64,000 nucleotides of DNA from an uncultured Lachnospiraceae bacterium (GCA_944383855.1 CALWRB010000017.1:101180-165179); one strand, 5' to 3'. Positions 1 through 8,987 are shown, counted from the stretch's first letter. The notes: generated by a model not told the origin, from the letters alone. Translations and numbers: made by a program.

Positions 1-1244
1 GGGAGATGCACCGCACCAGTGAATACGGTATCGCCGCGCACTGGAAGTACAAAGAAGGCAAGAGCGGCGAAAAGACACAGCATAAGGAAGAAGCGAAGCT
101 GACTTGGCTGCGCCAGATTTTGGAATGGCAGCAGGATATGTCGGATAATAAGGAATATCTGGATACCATTAAACTGGATCTGAATATTTTTACAGACCAG
201 GTATATGTCTTTACCCCGCAGGGCGAAGTGGTGCAGTTGCCGAAAGGCTCCACCCCCATCGACTTTGCGTATATGATCCACTCGGCAGTCGGCAATAAAA
301 TGGTCGGTGCGAGAGTCAACAACAAAATGGTGCCGATTGACTATAAGGTGCAAAACGGCGATATCATTGAGATCATGACCTCGCAAAACTCCAAAGGCCC
401 CAGCCGTGACTGGCTTTCTCTGGTCAAGAGCTCACAGGCAAGGACCAAGATCAAGCAGTGGTTCAAAAAAGAGGAAAAAGAAGAAAATATCATCCGCGGA
501 CGGGAAATGATCTACAGTGATATGAAGAAAAAGGGCTACAGCCCACAGGAACTGTTAAAACCCGAGTGGATGGATTTGGTCATCAATAAATTCGATTTTA
601 AAGACTGGGACGCCGTGATGGCGGCAGTCGGCTACGGCGGACTGAAAGAAGGTCAGGTGGTCAACCGTCTGCGCGATGAGCTGATCAAACAGCAGAAAAA
701 AGAGCAGACCGCGGAAGATATTATCCATCAGATCGTAGAGAAAAAGCCGGAGCAGAAGCAGTTTAAGAAAAAAAGCAGCAGCGGTGTCATTGTAGAAGGC
801 ATCGGCGATGTAGCGGTGCGTTTTTCCAAGTGCTGTAACCCTGTGCCGGGCGATGAGATCATTGGTTTTGTCACCAGAGGGCGCGGTGTGACGATCCACC
901 GTACAGACTGTGTGAACGTCATGTGCCTAAGCAATGAGGAACGCAGCAGACTCATCAATGCCGAATGGGACGTGCAGACCGCAAGAGGCGGCAGCCAGGA
1001 AGCGTCTTATCTGGCAGAGATTCGTGTGCTTTGTACGGATAAGGTCGGACAGCTCTTATCCATTACCCGTGTGCTGGCTGATGAGGATATTTCCGTGAAG
1101 GCGCTGAATGTGCGCACAACAAAAGATATGATGGCAATTTTCCACATTACGATAGAAATTCATACGAAAGATCAGCTGGAGAAGATCATCAATCGTCTGC
1201 TCAACATCAAAGACGTGATCCAGATCGACCGTGTTTCCGGCTAA
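1..1244 (+). CDS. relA: RelA/SpoT (p)ppGpp synthetase/hydrolase, 5' truncated by window
   Basis: C-terminal part of a long Rel protein that makes and degrades the stringent-response alarmone (p)ppGpp; the N-terminal enzymatic domains lie before the window. The first readable residues (EMHRTSEYGIAAHWKYKEG) are the end of the synthetase domain. Then come a TGS domain (about residues 60-120 of this fragment, with VYVFTPQGEVVQLPKGSTPIDFAY), a helical linker, a conserved cysteine region with KCCNPVPGDEIIGFVTRGRG (about 275-300) and a C-terminal ACT domain (about 335-410). These regulatory domains sense the ribosome. The gene ends 34 bases before dtd, a common clostridial arrangement. The symbol could equally be written rel; identity is secure. 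Confidence 0.96.
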   Translation, partial: EMHRTSEYGIAAHWKYKEGKSGEKTQHKEEAKLTWLRQILEWQQDMSDNKEYLDTIKLDLNIFTDQVYVFTPQGEVVQLPKGSTPIDFAYMIHSAVGNKMVGARVNNKMVPIDYKVQNGDIIEIMTSQNSKGPSRDWLSLVKSSQARTKIKQWFKKEEKEENIIRGREMIYSDMKKKGYSPQELLKPEWMDLVINKFDFKDWDAVMAAVGYGGLKEGQVVNRLRDELIKQQKKEQTAEDIIHQIVEKKPEQKQFKKKSSSGVIVEGIGDVAVRFSKCCNPVPGDEIIGFVTRGRGVTIHRTDCVNVMCLSNEERSRLINAEWDVQTARGGSQEASYLAEIRVLCTDKVGQLLSITRVLADEDISVKALNVRTTKDMMAIFHITIEIHTKDQLEKIINRLLNIKDVIQIDRVSG

Positions 1245-1278
1245 AAAAAGAGTTTGTGACAGAAAGGAACGAAATAGT

Positions 1279-1731
1279 ATGCGAATGGTGCTGCAAAGAG
1301 TAGAAAACGCATCGGTTGCGGTGGACGGCAACGTGATCGGACAGATCGGAAAAGGGATCATGGTTTTGGTGGGCATTCACGAAACAGATGATGATAAAGT
1401 GATAGACTATATGCTGGATAAAGTGATCCATCTGCGCATTTTCGAGGACGCGGAGGATAAAATGAATCTGTCTTTGCAGGATATCGAAGGCGAGCTTTTG
1501 ATCGTGCCGAACTTTACACTTTACGGTGACGCCAGAAAGGGCAGACGTCCCGGCTACAGCGCGGGCGCTTCTCCGCAGGTGGCAGAAAAGATTTTTGAAA
1601 AAGTTTGCGCGCACGCGGACGCTTTAGATGTCAAAAAAGTAGCGTACGGTCAGTTCCAGGCATATATGAAAGTTTCTTTGGTCAATGACGGACCTGTGAC
1701 ATTGCTGTTAGACAGCGATAAACTGTTTTAA
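1279..1731 (+). CDS. dtd: D-aminoacyl-tRNA deacylase
   Basis: Hydrolyses D-amino acids mischarged onto tRNA, a cytosolic proofreading enzyme. It is 150 residues, the family norm, starting MRMVLQRVENASV, with the conserved NFTLYGDARKGRRPGY region and the near-terminal NDGPVTLLLDS loop that carries the Gly-Pro used in chiral discrimination. The ATG chosen follows an AAAGGAACG ribosome site; a longer reading frame starting 48 bases upstream overlaps the end of relA and adds residues not found in the family. It sits between relA and hemZ and is probably co-transcribed with them. Confidence 0.96.
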   Translation: MRMVLQRVENASVAVDGNVIGQIGKGIMVLVGIHETDDDKVIDYMLDKVIHLRIFEDAEDKMNLSLQDIEGELLIVPNFTLYGDARKGRRPGYSAGASPQVAEKIFEKVCAHADALDVKKVAYGQFQAYMKVSLVNDGPVTLLLDSDKLF

Positions 1732-1756
1732 GATAGAAAAAAAGAGGAATTGCAAA

Positions 1757-3211
1757 ATGATTGGTTTTATCCTCAACGGGCATGCGCTGTTAAATGATGT
1801 GCAGACCATGATACAGGTGTTTTATCCCAACTTGCACTACAAACAGACACAACTGCCCGAAGAAAGCGGAATCACAATCGAAAGTATTTGGCGGGAAGGC
1901 ACTGCGCAGGCAGTGCTTTATCGTGATGGGCAAAAACAGCGCGCGGCGGAGTTTGCGGCGAAGCCGCCGATCACGCAAAAAGAGCAGAAGCGTGCAGTCA
2001 AAGCCGCGATTTTTCGCCTATTGGAGCAGGAAAGGTGTATGACGCCAAAGTGGGGGCTTCTGACGGGGGTGCGCCCTGCCAAACTGGTCAGTATGCTGTT
2101 GGAAGAAGGCTATGACGATGCCGCCTGCCTGCGGTATTTGGAAGAAGATTATTTTGTGGCAAGGCAAAAAGCCGAGCTTGCTTTGCAGGTGGCAAAGGCG
2201 GAAACGGCGATTTTAGCGAAAAATCAGCCGGAAGATATTCATTTGTATATCGGTATCCCGTTTTGCCCGACGCGTTGTTTGTACTGCTCTTTTACGGCGT
2301 ATCCTTTGGGGCAGTACCGAAACCGTGTGGACGAATATCTGGACGCGCTGATCAAAGAACTGCGCTTTTTGCAGCGCTATACGAAAGGAAAACGCCTGCG
2401 CTCGCTCTATATCGGCGGCGGAACACCCACATCGCTCAACGAAACGCAGTTAGAGCGGCTGCTTTCGGAAACGGCAGAACTGTTTTTGACAGACGGCACG
2501 GCGGAATATACGGTGGAAGCAGGCAGACCCGATACCATTACCGAGAAAAAACTGCGCCTGATCAAACAGTACGGTGCGGACCGCATTTCCATCAATCCGC
2601 AGACGATGAACGACCGCACACTGGAAGTGGTCGGCAGAAGGCATACGGCAGCGGATACGCAGGCGGTATTTTTTGCGGCAAGAGAAGCCGGGCATGACAA
2701 TATCAATATGGACCTGATCTTGGGACTGCCGGAGGAACAGCCGCAGGACGTTGCGGCAACACTTGCCGCGATAAAGAAGCTGGCACCCGATAACTTGACG
2801 GTGCATACGCTTGCAGTCAAACGCGCGTCCCGCTTGAAGGAGCAGTTTGATCAGTATACCATGACAACGGCAAAAACACTGGAGGAAATGCTTTTGCTTG
2901 CCGATCGGGGCGCAAGAGAGATGGGAATGCTGCCGTATTATATGTACCGCCAGAAAAATATGGTGGGGAATTTTGAAAATGTCGGTTACGCGCACCCCGG
3001 GAAAGAAAGTATTTATAACGTGGAGATTATGGAAGAAAAACAGACCATACTCGCTGCGGGCGCGGGCGGCAGCACCAAAACGGTGGACCCGGAAACAGAC
3101 CGCATTGAGCGGGTATTTAACGTAAAAAGTGTGGAAGAATACATTGGCAGGATTGATGAGATGATCGAACGCAAACGAGTCGGTTTGCAGGCTTTAGGAG
3201 GGAAAGTATGA
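1757..3211 (+). CDS. hemZ: HemZ-type radical SAM coproporphyrinogen dehydrogenase-like protein
   Basis: Radical SAM protein of the HemZ/HemN family, linked to anaerobic oxidation of coproporphyrinogen III or related tetrapyrrole or heme chemistry. The [4Fe-4S]-SAM motif C-x3-C-x2-C is visible as CPTRCLYCSF near residues 170-179, followed by the glycine-rich LYIGGGTPTS. The N-terminal extension of about 160 residues before the radical SAM core is typical of HemZ rather than HemN or HemW. It has a GAGGAATTG ribosome site, and its stop overlaps the hisS start (ATGA). True coproporphyrinogen activity is not proven for many HemZ proteins, so the biochemical label is the less certain part. Confidence 0.9.
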   Translation: MIGFILNGHALLNDVQTMIQVFYPNLHYKQTQLPEESGITIESIWREGTAQAVLYRDGQKQRAAEFAAKPPITQKEQKRAVKAAIFRLLEQERCMTPKWGLLTGVRPAKLVSMLLEEGYDDAACLRYLEEDYFVARQKAELALQVAKAETAILAKNQPEDIHLYIGIPFCPTRCLYCSFTAYPLGQYRNRVDEYLDALIKELRFLQRYTKGKRLRSLYIGGGTPTSLNETQLERLLSETAELFLTDGTAEYTVEAGRPDTITEKKLRLIKQYGADRISINPQTMNDRTLEVVGRRHTAADTQAVFFAAREAGHDNINMDLILGLPEEQPQDVAATLAAIKKLAPDNLTVHTLAVKRASRLKEQFDQYTMTTAKTLEEMLLLADRGAREMGMLPYYMYRQKNMVGNFENVGYAHPGKESIYNVEIMEEKQTILAAGAGGSTKTVDPETDRIERVFNVKSVEEYIGRIDEMIERKRVGLQALGGKV

Positions 3212-4464
3212 TACAGCTGGTCAAAGGAACGAAGGATATTTACGGCGCAGAGGTGCGCAAGTGGCAGCAGATCGAGGCGAAAATGCGCCGTATCTGCGAA
3301 ACATTCGGTATTGGTGAGATCCGTACCCCCGCATTTGAGTTTACGGAATTGTTTGTCAGAGGTGTGGGTGAAACGACGGATATCGTGCAAAAAGAGATGT
3401 ATACCTTTACCGATGACGGCAACCGCAGCCTGACACTGCGCCCGGAAGGCACGGCAGGCGTTGCCAGAGCTTATATTGAGCATGGTATGCATAATGACCC
3501 TCAGCCGATCAAACTGTACTACATCTCTCCCACCTTCCGCTGTGAAAATACACAGGCGGGCAGACAGCGCCAGTTCCATCAGTTCGGTGTGGAAATGCTG
3601 GGCTCTTACAGCGCCGCACAGGACGCGGAGGCGATCTCTGTGGCAGCACAGCTGTTGGAAGAAATGGGCGTGACAGGTGTAGAGCTTCGTTTGAACAGTT
3701 TGGGCTGCCCTTCTTGCCGGGCAAGGTACAACCAGGTGCTGCGTGATTTCATCGGCTCCAATCTGGACAAGCTGTGCCCGACTTGCAAGGAGCGTTATCT
3801 GAAAAATCCGCTGCGTGTACTGGACTGCAAGGAAGAAAGCTGTCAGGCAGTGTTGGCGGACGCGCCTTCCGTACTGGATTGTCTGGATGAGGAATGCACG
3901 GCGCATTTTGAAAAGGTGCAGGCGATACTGAAAGAAATGGGCATTGCCTTTGTAGTTGACCCGAAGATTGTGCGCGGTCTGGATTACTATACCAGAACTG
4001 TATTCGAATTCGTTTCCGACGGGCTGACTGTCTGCGGCGGCGGAAGATACGATAAACTGATCGAGGAATGCGGCGGCAAGCCTACCGGTGCGGTCGGCTT
4101 CGGGCTTGGCATTGAGCGTTTGGTGATGATACTGGAAAAACAGCACGGTGCGCTGACAGAGGAAGGACATACGGACATTTACATCGGTTCTATGGGCGAA
4201 GCGGGACAGATCAAAGCGCAGGCGCTGACTTGGCAGCTGCGCAAAGCAGGCATTCATGCACAGGCGGATACCGTAGAGCGCAGTGTCAAGGCACAGATGA
4301 AGTATGCCAATAAAATCGGTGCGCACTACTCCATGATCATTGGAGAAAGCGAACTGGCAGAGGGCAAAGCACAGGTCAAACACATGGAAAGCGGTACAGC
4401 CGAAGAAGTGGCGTTTGAAGATCTGGCGGCATATTTGTGCACAGCGACAGAACAGGCAGAATAA
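3208..4464 (+). CDS. hisS: Histidyl-tRNA synthetase
   Basis: Class II aminoacyl-tRNA synthetase that charges tRNA-His. The 418 residues contain GTKDIYGAEVRKW at the N-terminus, the motif 2 region (FRCENTQAGRQRQFHQFGVE), the histidine-binding GLDYYTRTVFEF and motif 3 (GAVGFGLGIERL), then a C-terminal anticodon-binding domain. The ATG overlaps the hemZ stop by four bases, so translation is probably coupled. In many Firmicutes hisS is followed directly by aspS; here aspS lies about 8 kb away on the other strand. No T-box leader is visible. Confidence 0.98.
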   Translation: MIQLVKGTKDIYGAEVRKWQQIEAKMRRICETFGIGEIRTPAFEFTELFVRGVGETTDIVQKEMYTFTDDGNRSLTLRPEGTAGVARAYIEHGMHNDPQPIKLYYISPTFRCENTQAGRQRQFHQFGVEMLGSYSAAQDAEAISVAAQLLEEMGVTGVELRLNSLGCPSCRARYNQVLRDFIGSNLDKLCPTCKERYLKNPLRVLDCKEESCQAVLADAPSVLDCLDEECTAHFEKVQAILKEMGIAFVVDPKIVRGLDYYTRTVFEFVSDGLTVCGGGRYDKLIEECGGKPTGAVGFGLGIERLVMILEKQHGALTEEGHTDIYIGSMGEAGQIKAQALTWQLRKAGIHAQADTVERSVKAQMKYANKIGAHYSMIIGESELAEGKAQVKHMESGTAEEVAFEDLAAYLCTATEQAE

Positions 4465-4652
4465 ACGGCAAATATGATTTTTTAGGTGCTTTCGGACAAA
4501 ATGACGCAGGTGGTAGGTGCCGCTTGCTACGGAAAGCGCCTTTTGCTGTCTTTTTTACGAAAAACAGATGGAAAAACAGCGGGATATCTGCTACTATGGT
4601 TTTGAAGTGAAGGCGGCTTGTATTCTGCCGAAAAACAACAGGAGGGTTTCCC

Positions 4653-6008
4653 ATGAAAGTTGTAGTTGTAGGTGACGGGAAAGTGGGCGGCACGATCGCA
4701 AGGCTGCTCAGCGCGGAAGGCAACGATGTCATCGTGATTGATAAAAATACCAAGGCGCTCAATCAGGCGCAAAATACCATGGATATCATTGCCGTGGAAG
4801 GCAACGGCGCGAGCCTTTCCGTTTTGCAAAAAGCGGGGGTACGCAGTGCGGATTTAGTGATCGCGGCGACATCGGCGGATGAAGTGAATCTTTTGTGCTG
4901 CTTGTTTGCCAAAAAACTGGGGGCGGATAACACCATCGCGCGTGTGCGAAATCCCGAATATTTCTTCCAGATGGGTATGATCAAGGACGAATTGGGGCTT
5001 TCCATGGCGGTAAACCCGGAGATGGCGGCGGCGCATGAGATCTCGAGGCTTTTGCGCTTTCCTTCGGCATTAAAAATAGAGCCATTTTGCAGAGGACGTG
5101 TGGAGCTGGTTGAGTTAAAACTGCCCCAGGACAGCATTTTGGACGGCGTACCGCTGTATCAGCTGCCGAAACTGTTAAAAGTCAAAGTGTTGGTCTGCGC
5201 AGTGCAGCGCGGGAAAGAAGTATTTATCCCGTCCGGTGATTTTGTGCTGCAAGGCGGGGATAAAATCAATATTACAGGTTCTCATGTGGAAACCGCGAGA
5301 TTTTTCAAAGCGATCGGTATGTTCCGCGACAGCGTGAAATCCGTCATGATATTGGGCGGCGGTCGTGTGGCGTATTATCTGGCGAAAGAACTGATCCCGT
5401 TAAAGATTCGAGTCAAAATCATCGAAATGGACCGCGAACGCTGTGAATACCTCTGCGAGGAGTTGCCGGAAGCCGTCATCATCAACGGGGACGGTACTGA
5501 TAAAGAACTTTTGCTGGAAGAAGGCTTGGAAATGACGGACGCACTGGTCGCTTTGACCGGTATGGACGAGGAAAATATTGTAGTGTCGTTATACGCGAAA
5601 GCAAAACAGGTTTCCAAAGTCATTGCGAAGATCAATAAAATTTCGTTCGATGAGATTTTGGACAGTCTGGATATTGACAGCTTTATTGCACCCAAAACCA
5701 TCGCGGCAAATAATATCGTACGTTTTGTACGTGCGATGCAAAACTCTTACGGCAGCAATGTGGAAACGCTGCATCGGCTGATCAATGAGCAGGTGGAAGC
5801 ACTGGAATTTATCGTAAGAGCCAATTCGCCTGTGGTAGGGATTCCGTTGAAGGATTTAAAGACGAAAAAGGGGCTTTTGATCGCGACGATCATTCGCGGC
5901 GGAAAAATCATTATCCCCGGCGGTGAGGATGCGATGGAAGCGGACGATCATGTGGTCGTCGTTACCATGGAGCACACATTCTATGATTTGAAGGATATTT
6001 TGAAATAA
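4653..6008 (+). CDS. trkA: Trk system potassium uptake regulatory protein TrkA
   Basis: Cytosolic NAD-binding gating subunit of the Trk/Ktr potassium channel. The 451 residues show two tandem RCK modules, each with a Rossmann glycine motif: VVVGDGKVGGTIARLL at residues 3-18 and VMILGGGRVAYYLAKEL near 232-248. Each is followed by a C-terminal ligand-binding RCK_C domain. The two-module form is TrkA rather than the half-size KtrA. It has a strong AACAGGAGGG ribosome site and is followed 30 bases later by its membrane partner trkH. Confidence 0.95.
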   Translation: MKVVVVGDGKVGGTIARLLSAEGNDVIVIDKNTKALNQAQNTMDIIAVEGNGASLSVLQKAGVRSADLVIAATSADEVNLLCCLFAKKLGADNTIARVRNPEYFFQMGMIKDELGLSMAVNPEMAAAHEISRLLRFPSALKIEPFCRGRVELVELKLPQDSILDGVPLYQLPKLLKVKVLVCAVQRGKEVFIPSGDFVLQGGDKINITGSHVETARFFKAIGMFRDSVKSVMILGGGRVAYYLAKELIPLKIRVKIIEMDRERCEYLCEELPEAVIINGDGTDKELLLEEGLEMTDALVALTGMDEENIVVSLYAKAKQVSKVIAKINKISFDEILDSLDIDSFIAPKTIAANNIVRFVRAMQNSYGSNVETLHRLINEQVEALEFIVRANSPVVGIPLKDLKTKKGLLIATIIRGGKIIIPGGEDAMEADDHVVVVTMEHTFYDLKDILK

Positions 6009-6038
6009 CGCAAAATAAGCATATGAGGTTTGAGTGCA

Positions 6039-7490
6039 ATGAATTATCGAATGATTTCTTATGTATTGGGAAATATTTTGCGGGTAGAGGGCATGCTGAT
6101 GCTCCCTTCTGCTTTGGTTTCGCTGTATTTCGGTGAAAGAGCGGAGTTTCGTGCTTTTGCGGGCGTGATCGCGTTTTTATTGATATTCGGCACGTTGGTG
6201 GAAGGCGGGGAGCCGAAGGAAAAACGCATTTACGGCAGAGAAGGCTTTGTGATCGTATCGCTTTCCTGGGTACTGATGTCCGTTTTCGGCGCGATGCCGT
6301 TTTTTATCAGCGGCAGTATTGACGGGTATGTCAACTGCTTGTTTGAAACGATATCCGGCTTTACCACAACGGGCGCATCTATCCTGACGGAAATTGAATC
6401 TTTGCCGAAGGGTATTTTATTCTGGCGCAGTTTTACGCACTGGATCGGCGGTATGGGTATTTTGATCTTTATGCTCGCGATACTGCCGATGGGTGATGAC
6501 CGCTCTATGTATATCATGCGTGCGGAAGCGCCGGGTCCGATGGTCAGCAAACTGGTGCCGAAGGTCAAATCCACCGCAAAAGGATTGTATATGATCTATA
6601 TTATTTTGACATTCGCCGAGATCATGCTGCTTTTTTTAGGCGGTATGCCGATATTTGACAGCGTGGTCAATGCGTTCGCGACGGCGGGAACGGGTGGTTT
6701 TTCCATTAAAAACGCGAGTATCGCCGCATATAACAATGCATATTTTGAATATGTGATTACCATTTTTATGATACTGTTCAGCATCAACTTTAATCTGTTT
6801 TATCTGCTGTGCATTCGTGACTTTAAAGATGTATTCAAAAATGAGGAGCTGCGGTTTTTCTTCGCGATCATTGCGTTGGCAACGATCCTGATCACGTTGG
6901 ATATTTCCAGAAATTACGAAACGATAGAGATGGCATTCCGCCATGCGGTATTCCAAGTGGCATCTGTCATCAGTACGACGGGATTTGTGACGGCGAATTT
7001 TGAGGTGTGGCCGGAATTTTCCAAAACGGTTTTGGTCTGCATTATGATCATCGGCGCCTGCGGCGGTTCCACCGGCGGCGGTATCAAGGTATCCAGATTT
7101 ATTATTTTGCTGAAGATGGTATTGCAGGAGATCCGCAGGATCGTTCACCCCAGATCGGTCAATGTCATCAAACTGGACGGATACCGTGTGGAAAATGATG
7201 TGATACACGGTGTAACGGCGTATTTGATCGTATATCTATTTTTGGTATTTGCCTCATTTTTGTTGATTTCTTTGGATAATTACGATTTTACGACTTCGTT
7301 GACGTCGGTATTGACCTGTATGAGTAATGTGGGTCCCGGTTTGGCAAAAGTTGGTCCCGTGGAAAACTTTTCCTTCTTCTCTGCGTTTTCCAAAATTGTG
7401 CTTTGTCTGGATATGATTTTGGGCAGGCTGGAGATTTTCCCGATTATTATGCTGTTTTTCCCTTCTATCTGGAGAAAGGGATATATGTAA
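6039..7490 (+). CDS. trkH: TrkH family potassium uptake membrane protein
   Basis: Membrane-embedded potassium-translocating subunit, four M1-P-M2 repeats in one chain of 483 residues. Selectivity-filter-like turns are visible as FTTTGASILT, GTGGFS, STTGFVT and CMSNVGPG, each next to hydrophobic helices. An in-frame TTG nine bases upstream is possible, but the GAGG ribosome site is spaced better for this ATG. It directly follows trkA, and together they form the uptake system. A hairpin follows the gene. Confidence 0.93.
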   Translation: MNYRMISYVLGNILRVEGMLMLPSALVSLYFGERAEFRAFAGVIAFLLIFGTLVEGGEPKEKRIYGREGFVIVSLSWVLMSVFGAMPFFISGSIDGYVNCLFETISGFTTTGASILTEIESLPKGILFWRSFTHWIGGMGILIFMLAILPMGDDRSMYIMRAEAPGPMVSKLVPKVKSTAKGLYMIYIILTFAEIMLLFLGGMPIFDSVVNAFATAGTGGFSIKNASIAAYNNAYFEYVITIFMILFSINFNLFYLLCIRDFKDVFKNEELRFFFAIIALATILITLDISRNYETIEMAFRHAVFQVASVISTTGFVTANFEVWPEFSKTVLVCIMIIGACGGSTGGGIKVSRFIILLKMVLQEIRRIVHPRSVNVIKLDGYRVENDVIHGVTAYLIVYLFLVFASFLLISLDNYDFTTSLTSVLTCMSNVGPGLAKVGPVENFSFFSAFSKIVLCLDMILGRLEIFPIIMLFFPSIWRKGYM

Positions 7491-7554
7491 TACGGTTTTT
7501 CAAAGACACAGAAAACGCCTCCGCCGCAAAAGGGACGGCGTTCATAAGACAGTT

Positions 7555-7598
7555 AACAGACACAGTAGTTTGCTCTGCTGTGTCTGTTCTTGTATTAT
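7555..7598 (+). terminator. Rho-independent terminator after trkH
   Basis: A perfect 11-bp stem (AACAGACACAG with CTGTGTCTGTT, 12-nt loop) is followed by a T-rich tract (TTCTTGTATTATTTT). Confidence 0.75.
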
Positions 7599-7662
7599 TT
7601 TCTGTTATGTGATAATATGGAACGAAACAGACCTATAAATCGAAATTTAAGGAGGAAATAAT

Positions 7663-7989
7663 TTGAGCATAACGGTTAACATATACTACTCCGGCAAAAA
7701 TGGTGCTGCCCGTAAGTTTGCCGAAGAAATGGTGTCAAGCGGCACTGTTGCTGCGATCCGCGATGAAAAAGGGAATCTTCAATATGAGTATTTTTATCCC
7801 GTGGAGGATACCGAAACAGTTCTGCTGATTGACAGTTGGGTAAATCAGGATGCTATTGACATGCACCATCGCACACCGATGATGCAGAAGATCATGGAGC
7901 TTCGGGATAAATATGATCTACATATGTCAGTTTTGCGGTTTGTTTCGGACGATGTGCCACAAGCAGACAATTCGTTCATTCGGAAATGA
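7663..7989 (+). CDS. ABM-domain protein, putative quinol monooxygenase
   Basis: Small (108 residues) dimeric alpha/beta ferredoxin-like fold protein of the antibiotic biosynthesis monooxygenase (ABM) superfamily. Typical features are an N-terminal beta strand (ITVNIYYSGKNG), the central YEYFYPVEDTETVLLIDSWVNQ strand pair, and the DMHHRTPMMQKIMEL helix. Members oxidise quinols or cleave heme-like substrates without a cofactor, but the substrate here is unknown. Translation starts at TTG behind a perfect GGAGG. It is a monocistron between the trkH terminator and a palindrome-rich spacer, and may be part of a transferred cassette. Confidence 0.82.
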   Translation: MSITVNIYYSGKNGAARKFAEEMVSSGTVAAIRDEKGNLQYEYFYPVEDTETVLLIDSWVNQDAIDMHHRTPMMQKIMELRDKYDLHMSVLRFVSDDVPQADNSFIRK

Positions 7990-8168
7990 AAAAAATGCAC
8001 CGACAAATCCCTGTTTGTCGAACAGACTAATGGCGCACTTCTATACTGGTTGACCCCGTATGTGCGCTCTGCGAGGCGTAACGCCCGGGAAGTGTCCGGG
8101 GCGTTTTCCGTCACTGCATTCCGAACAAGGGACTGTATCCCTTGCGCTGCTTTGCGGATATCCTCTTA

Positions 8169-8207
8169 ATGCAAAATTCGTGACCACTTTTGTCACGAAT
8201 TTTGCAT
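8169..8207. repeat. Perfect 15-bp inverted repeat
   Basis: ATGCAAAATTCGTGA and TCACGAATTTTGCAT flank a 9-nt centre. The arms are exact complements. It lacks a long T-tract, so it is not a standard terminator. It may be an operator, a RUT-like hairpin or a remnant mobile-element end. Confidence 0.8.
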
Positions 8208-8223
8208 ATTTTACTGTCTTATA

Positions 8224-8257
8224 AACACCCCGCTAATGGGCGGGGGCGTTTTTTTGC
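8224..8257 (+). terminator. Terminator-like GC hairpin
   Basis: A CCCCGC / GCGGGG core with flanking AAC/GTT pairs is followed by TTTTTTT. It closes the spacer upstream of the tRNA-Pro promoter. Confidence 0.6.
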
Positions 8258-8286
8258 ATAAGAGAATGGAAAAGAAAAAATTTATC

Positions 8287-8316
8287 TTGACAAATCATAA
8301 AAAAAAGGGCAAAATA
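8287..8316 (+). promoter_or_regulatory. Promoter of tRNA-Pro
   Basis: TTGACA, 18-bp spacer, AAAATA, about 18 bases upstream of the mature tRNA. The -35 is perfect; the -10 is weak. Confidence 0.55.
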
Positions 8317-8333
8317 GTATTGCTGTGAAATAA

Positions 8334-8407
8334 CGAGGCGTGGCTCAGCTTGGTAGAGCGCTACATTCGGGATGTAGAGGTCGCGTGTTCAAATCACGTC
8401 GCCTCGA
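8334..8407 (+). tRNA. tRNA-Pro (anticodon CGG)
   Basis: Full cloverleaf: acceptor CGAGGCG / CGCCTCG, D arm GCTC-AGCTTGGTA-GAGC, anticodon stem CTACA / TGTAG around TTCGGGA giving anticodon CGG, variable loop AGGTC, T arm GCGTG-TTCAAAT-CACGT, and discriminator A. CCA is not encoded. It reads the proline codon CCG. Confidence 0.95.
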
Positions 8408-8420
8408 TTTTCAGCTTTTG

Positions 8421-8454
8421 ACTGCACAGGATCATATCCTTGTGCAGTTTTTTT
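8421..8454 (+). terminator. Terminator of tRNA-Pro
   Basis: ACTGCACAGGAT / ATCCTTGTGCAG stem with one bulge, followed by TTTTTTT. Confidence 0.85.
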
Positions 8455-8517
8455 GATTTGCCGAAAACGCGCCGTTGCTTTTTTGGGAAAAAAGCGCCCG
8501 CGGTACAAAAAGAACGC

Positions 8518-8549
8518 AAAAAAGCGTACTGATCGCCGTACGCTTTTTT
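8518..8549 (-). terminator. Terminator of the Crp/Fnr-like gene
   Basis: AAAAAAGCGTAC / GTACGCTTTTTT perfect stem with an 8-nt loop just past the minus-strand stop codon. The A/T flanks let it work in both directions. Confidence 0.8.
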
Positions 8550-8572
8550 TCTGTTTCGCAAATGTGAAAAAC

Positions 8573-8932
8573 TCAATCATGCAAAAATCCCATATCCCTG
8601 AAATTCTGCAACAGCTGCGCGTGGAAAAAACAGCAGCCATAGCAGGGGTAGAGCATCATATGCCCATCAAACAATAATAATTTCGTCTGCGTGCGGACGG
8701 ACAGCGGCGCTTCCTCTTTTTTCGGCAGCAGAAAGACCTGCCCGACAGAAAGCCCGTCTACTTCTCCCTCGATCAGACACCCTGCCTGCTCCGCTTTTTC
8801 TGCATGGATCTTGCTGCCGGGGTCAAACATCTTTATTTCGCCGCAAAAGCAGTCCATCATGGTTTCGATGCCGTTGGTATCAATGGCATGAAACATAGGC
8901 AGATGGAGTAATTCTTCCGCTGATAGTTTCAT
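8573..8932 (-). CDS. Crp/Fnr-like sensor domain protein lacking a DNA-binding domain
   Basis: The N-terminus (MKLSAEELLHLPMFHAIDTNG ... KMFDPGSKIHAE, then an acidic/hydrophobic cupin-like stretch ending LLLFDGHMMLYPCYGCC) looks like the start of a Crp/Fnr regulator: the short helix LPMF plus the cNMP-binding beta barrel. At 119 residues it stops where the dimerisation helix and winged-helix domain should follow (usual length about 220-230). Five cysteines occur in the C-terminal half. The ATG follows GAAAGGTGAC. The gene has its own promoter, divergent from the neighbouring MBL-fold gene. It could be a standalone sensor or a decayed regulator; the family assignment is moderate. Confidence 0.6.
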   Translation of the reverse strand: MKLSAEELLHLPMFHAIDTNGIETMMDCFCGEIKMFDPGSKIHAEKAEQAGCLIEGEVDGLSVGQVFLLPKKEEAPLSVRTQTKLLLFDGHMMLYPCYGCCFFHAQLLQNFRDMGFLHD

Positions 8933-8956
8933 ATTTGTCACCTTTCTTTCTTCGAG

Positions 8957-8986
8957 ATTGTAGCACGAAAAGGATTTTTCTGTCAA
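8957..8986 (-). promoter_or_regulatory. Promoter of the Crp/Fnr-like gene
   Basis: On the minus strand TTGACA, 18-bp spacer, TACAAT. It abuts the divergent promoter of the MBL gene; the two -35 elements are almost touching. Confidence 0.7.
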
Positions 8987-8987
8987 C

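Larger units (their letters stand above)
7990..8333. other. Gene-free spacer with several hairpins
   Basis: No credible gene is visible here. It holds an imperfect terminator-like stem at 8080-8107 (AACGCCCGG / CCGGGGCGTT then TTTT), a very long perfect inverted repeat at 8169-8207, a GC-rich terminator-like hairpin at 8224-8257 ending in seven T residues, and the promoter of tRNA-Pro. Confidence 0.7.

Noticed and set aside
3013..4383. 456-codon open frame on the minus strand
   Set aside because: It lies opposite hemZ and hisS, whose products are clearly recognisable; the antisense translation has no known motif and no ribosome site.
8334..8407. Integration site of a mobile element at tRNA-Pro
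   Set aside because: No integrase and no direct repeat of the tRNA 3' end was found nearby; the odd spacer lies on the 5' side.
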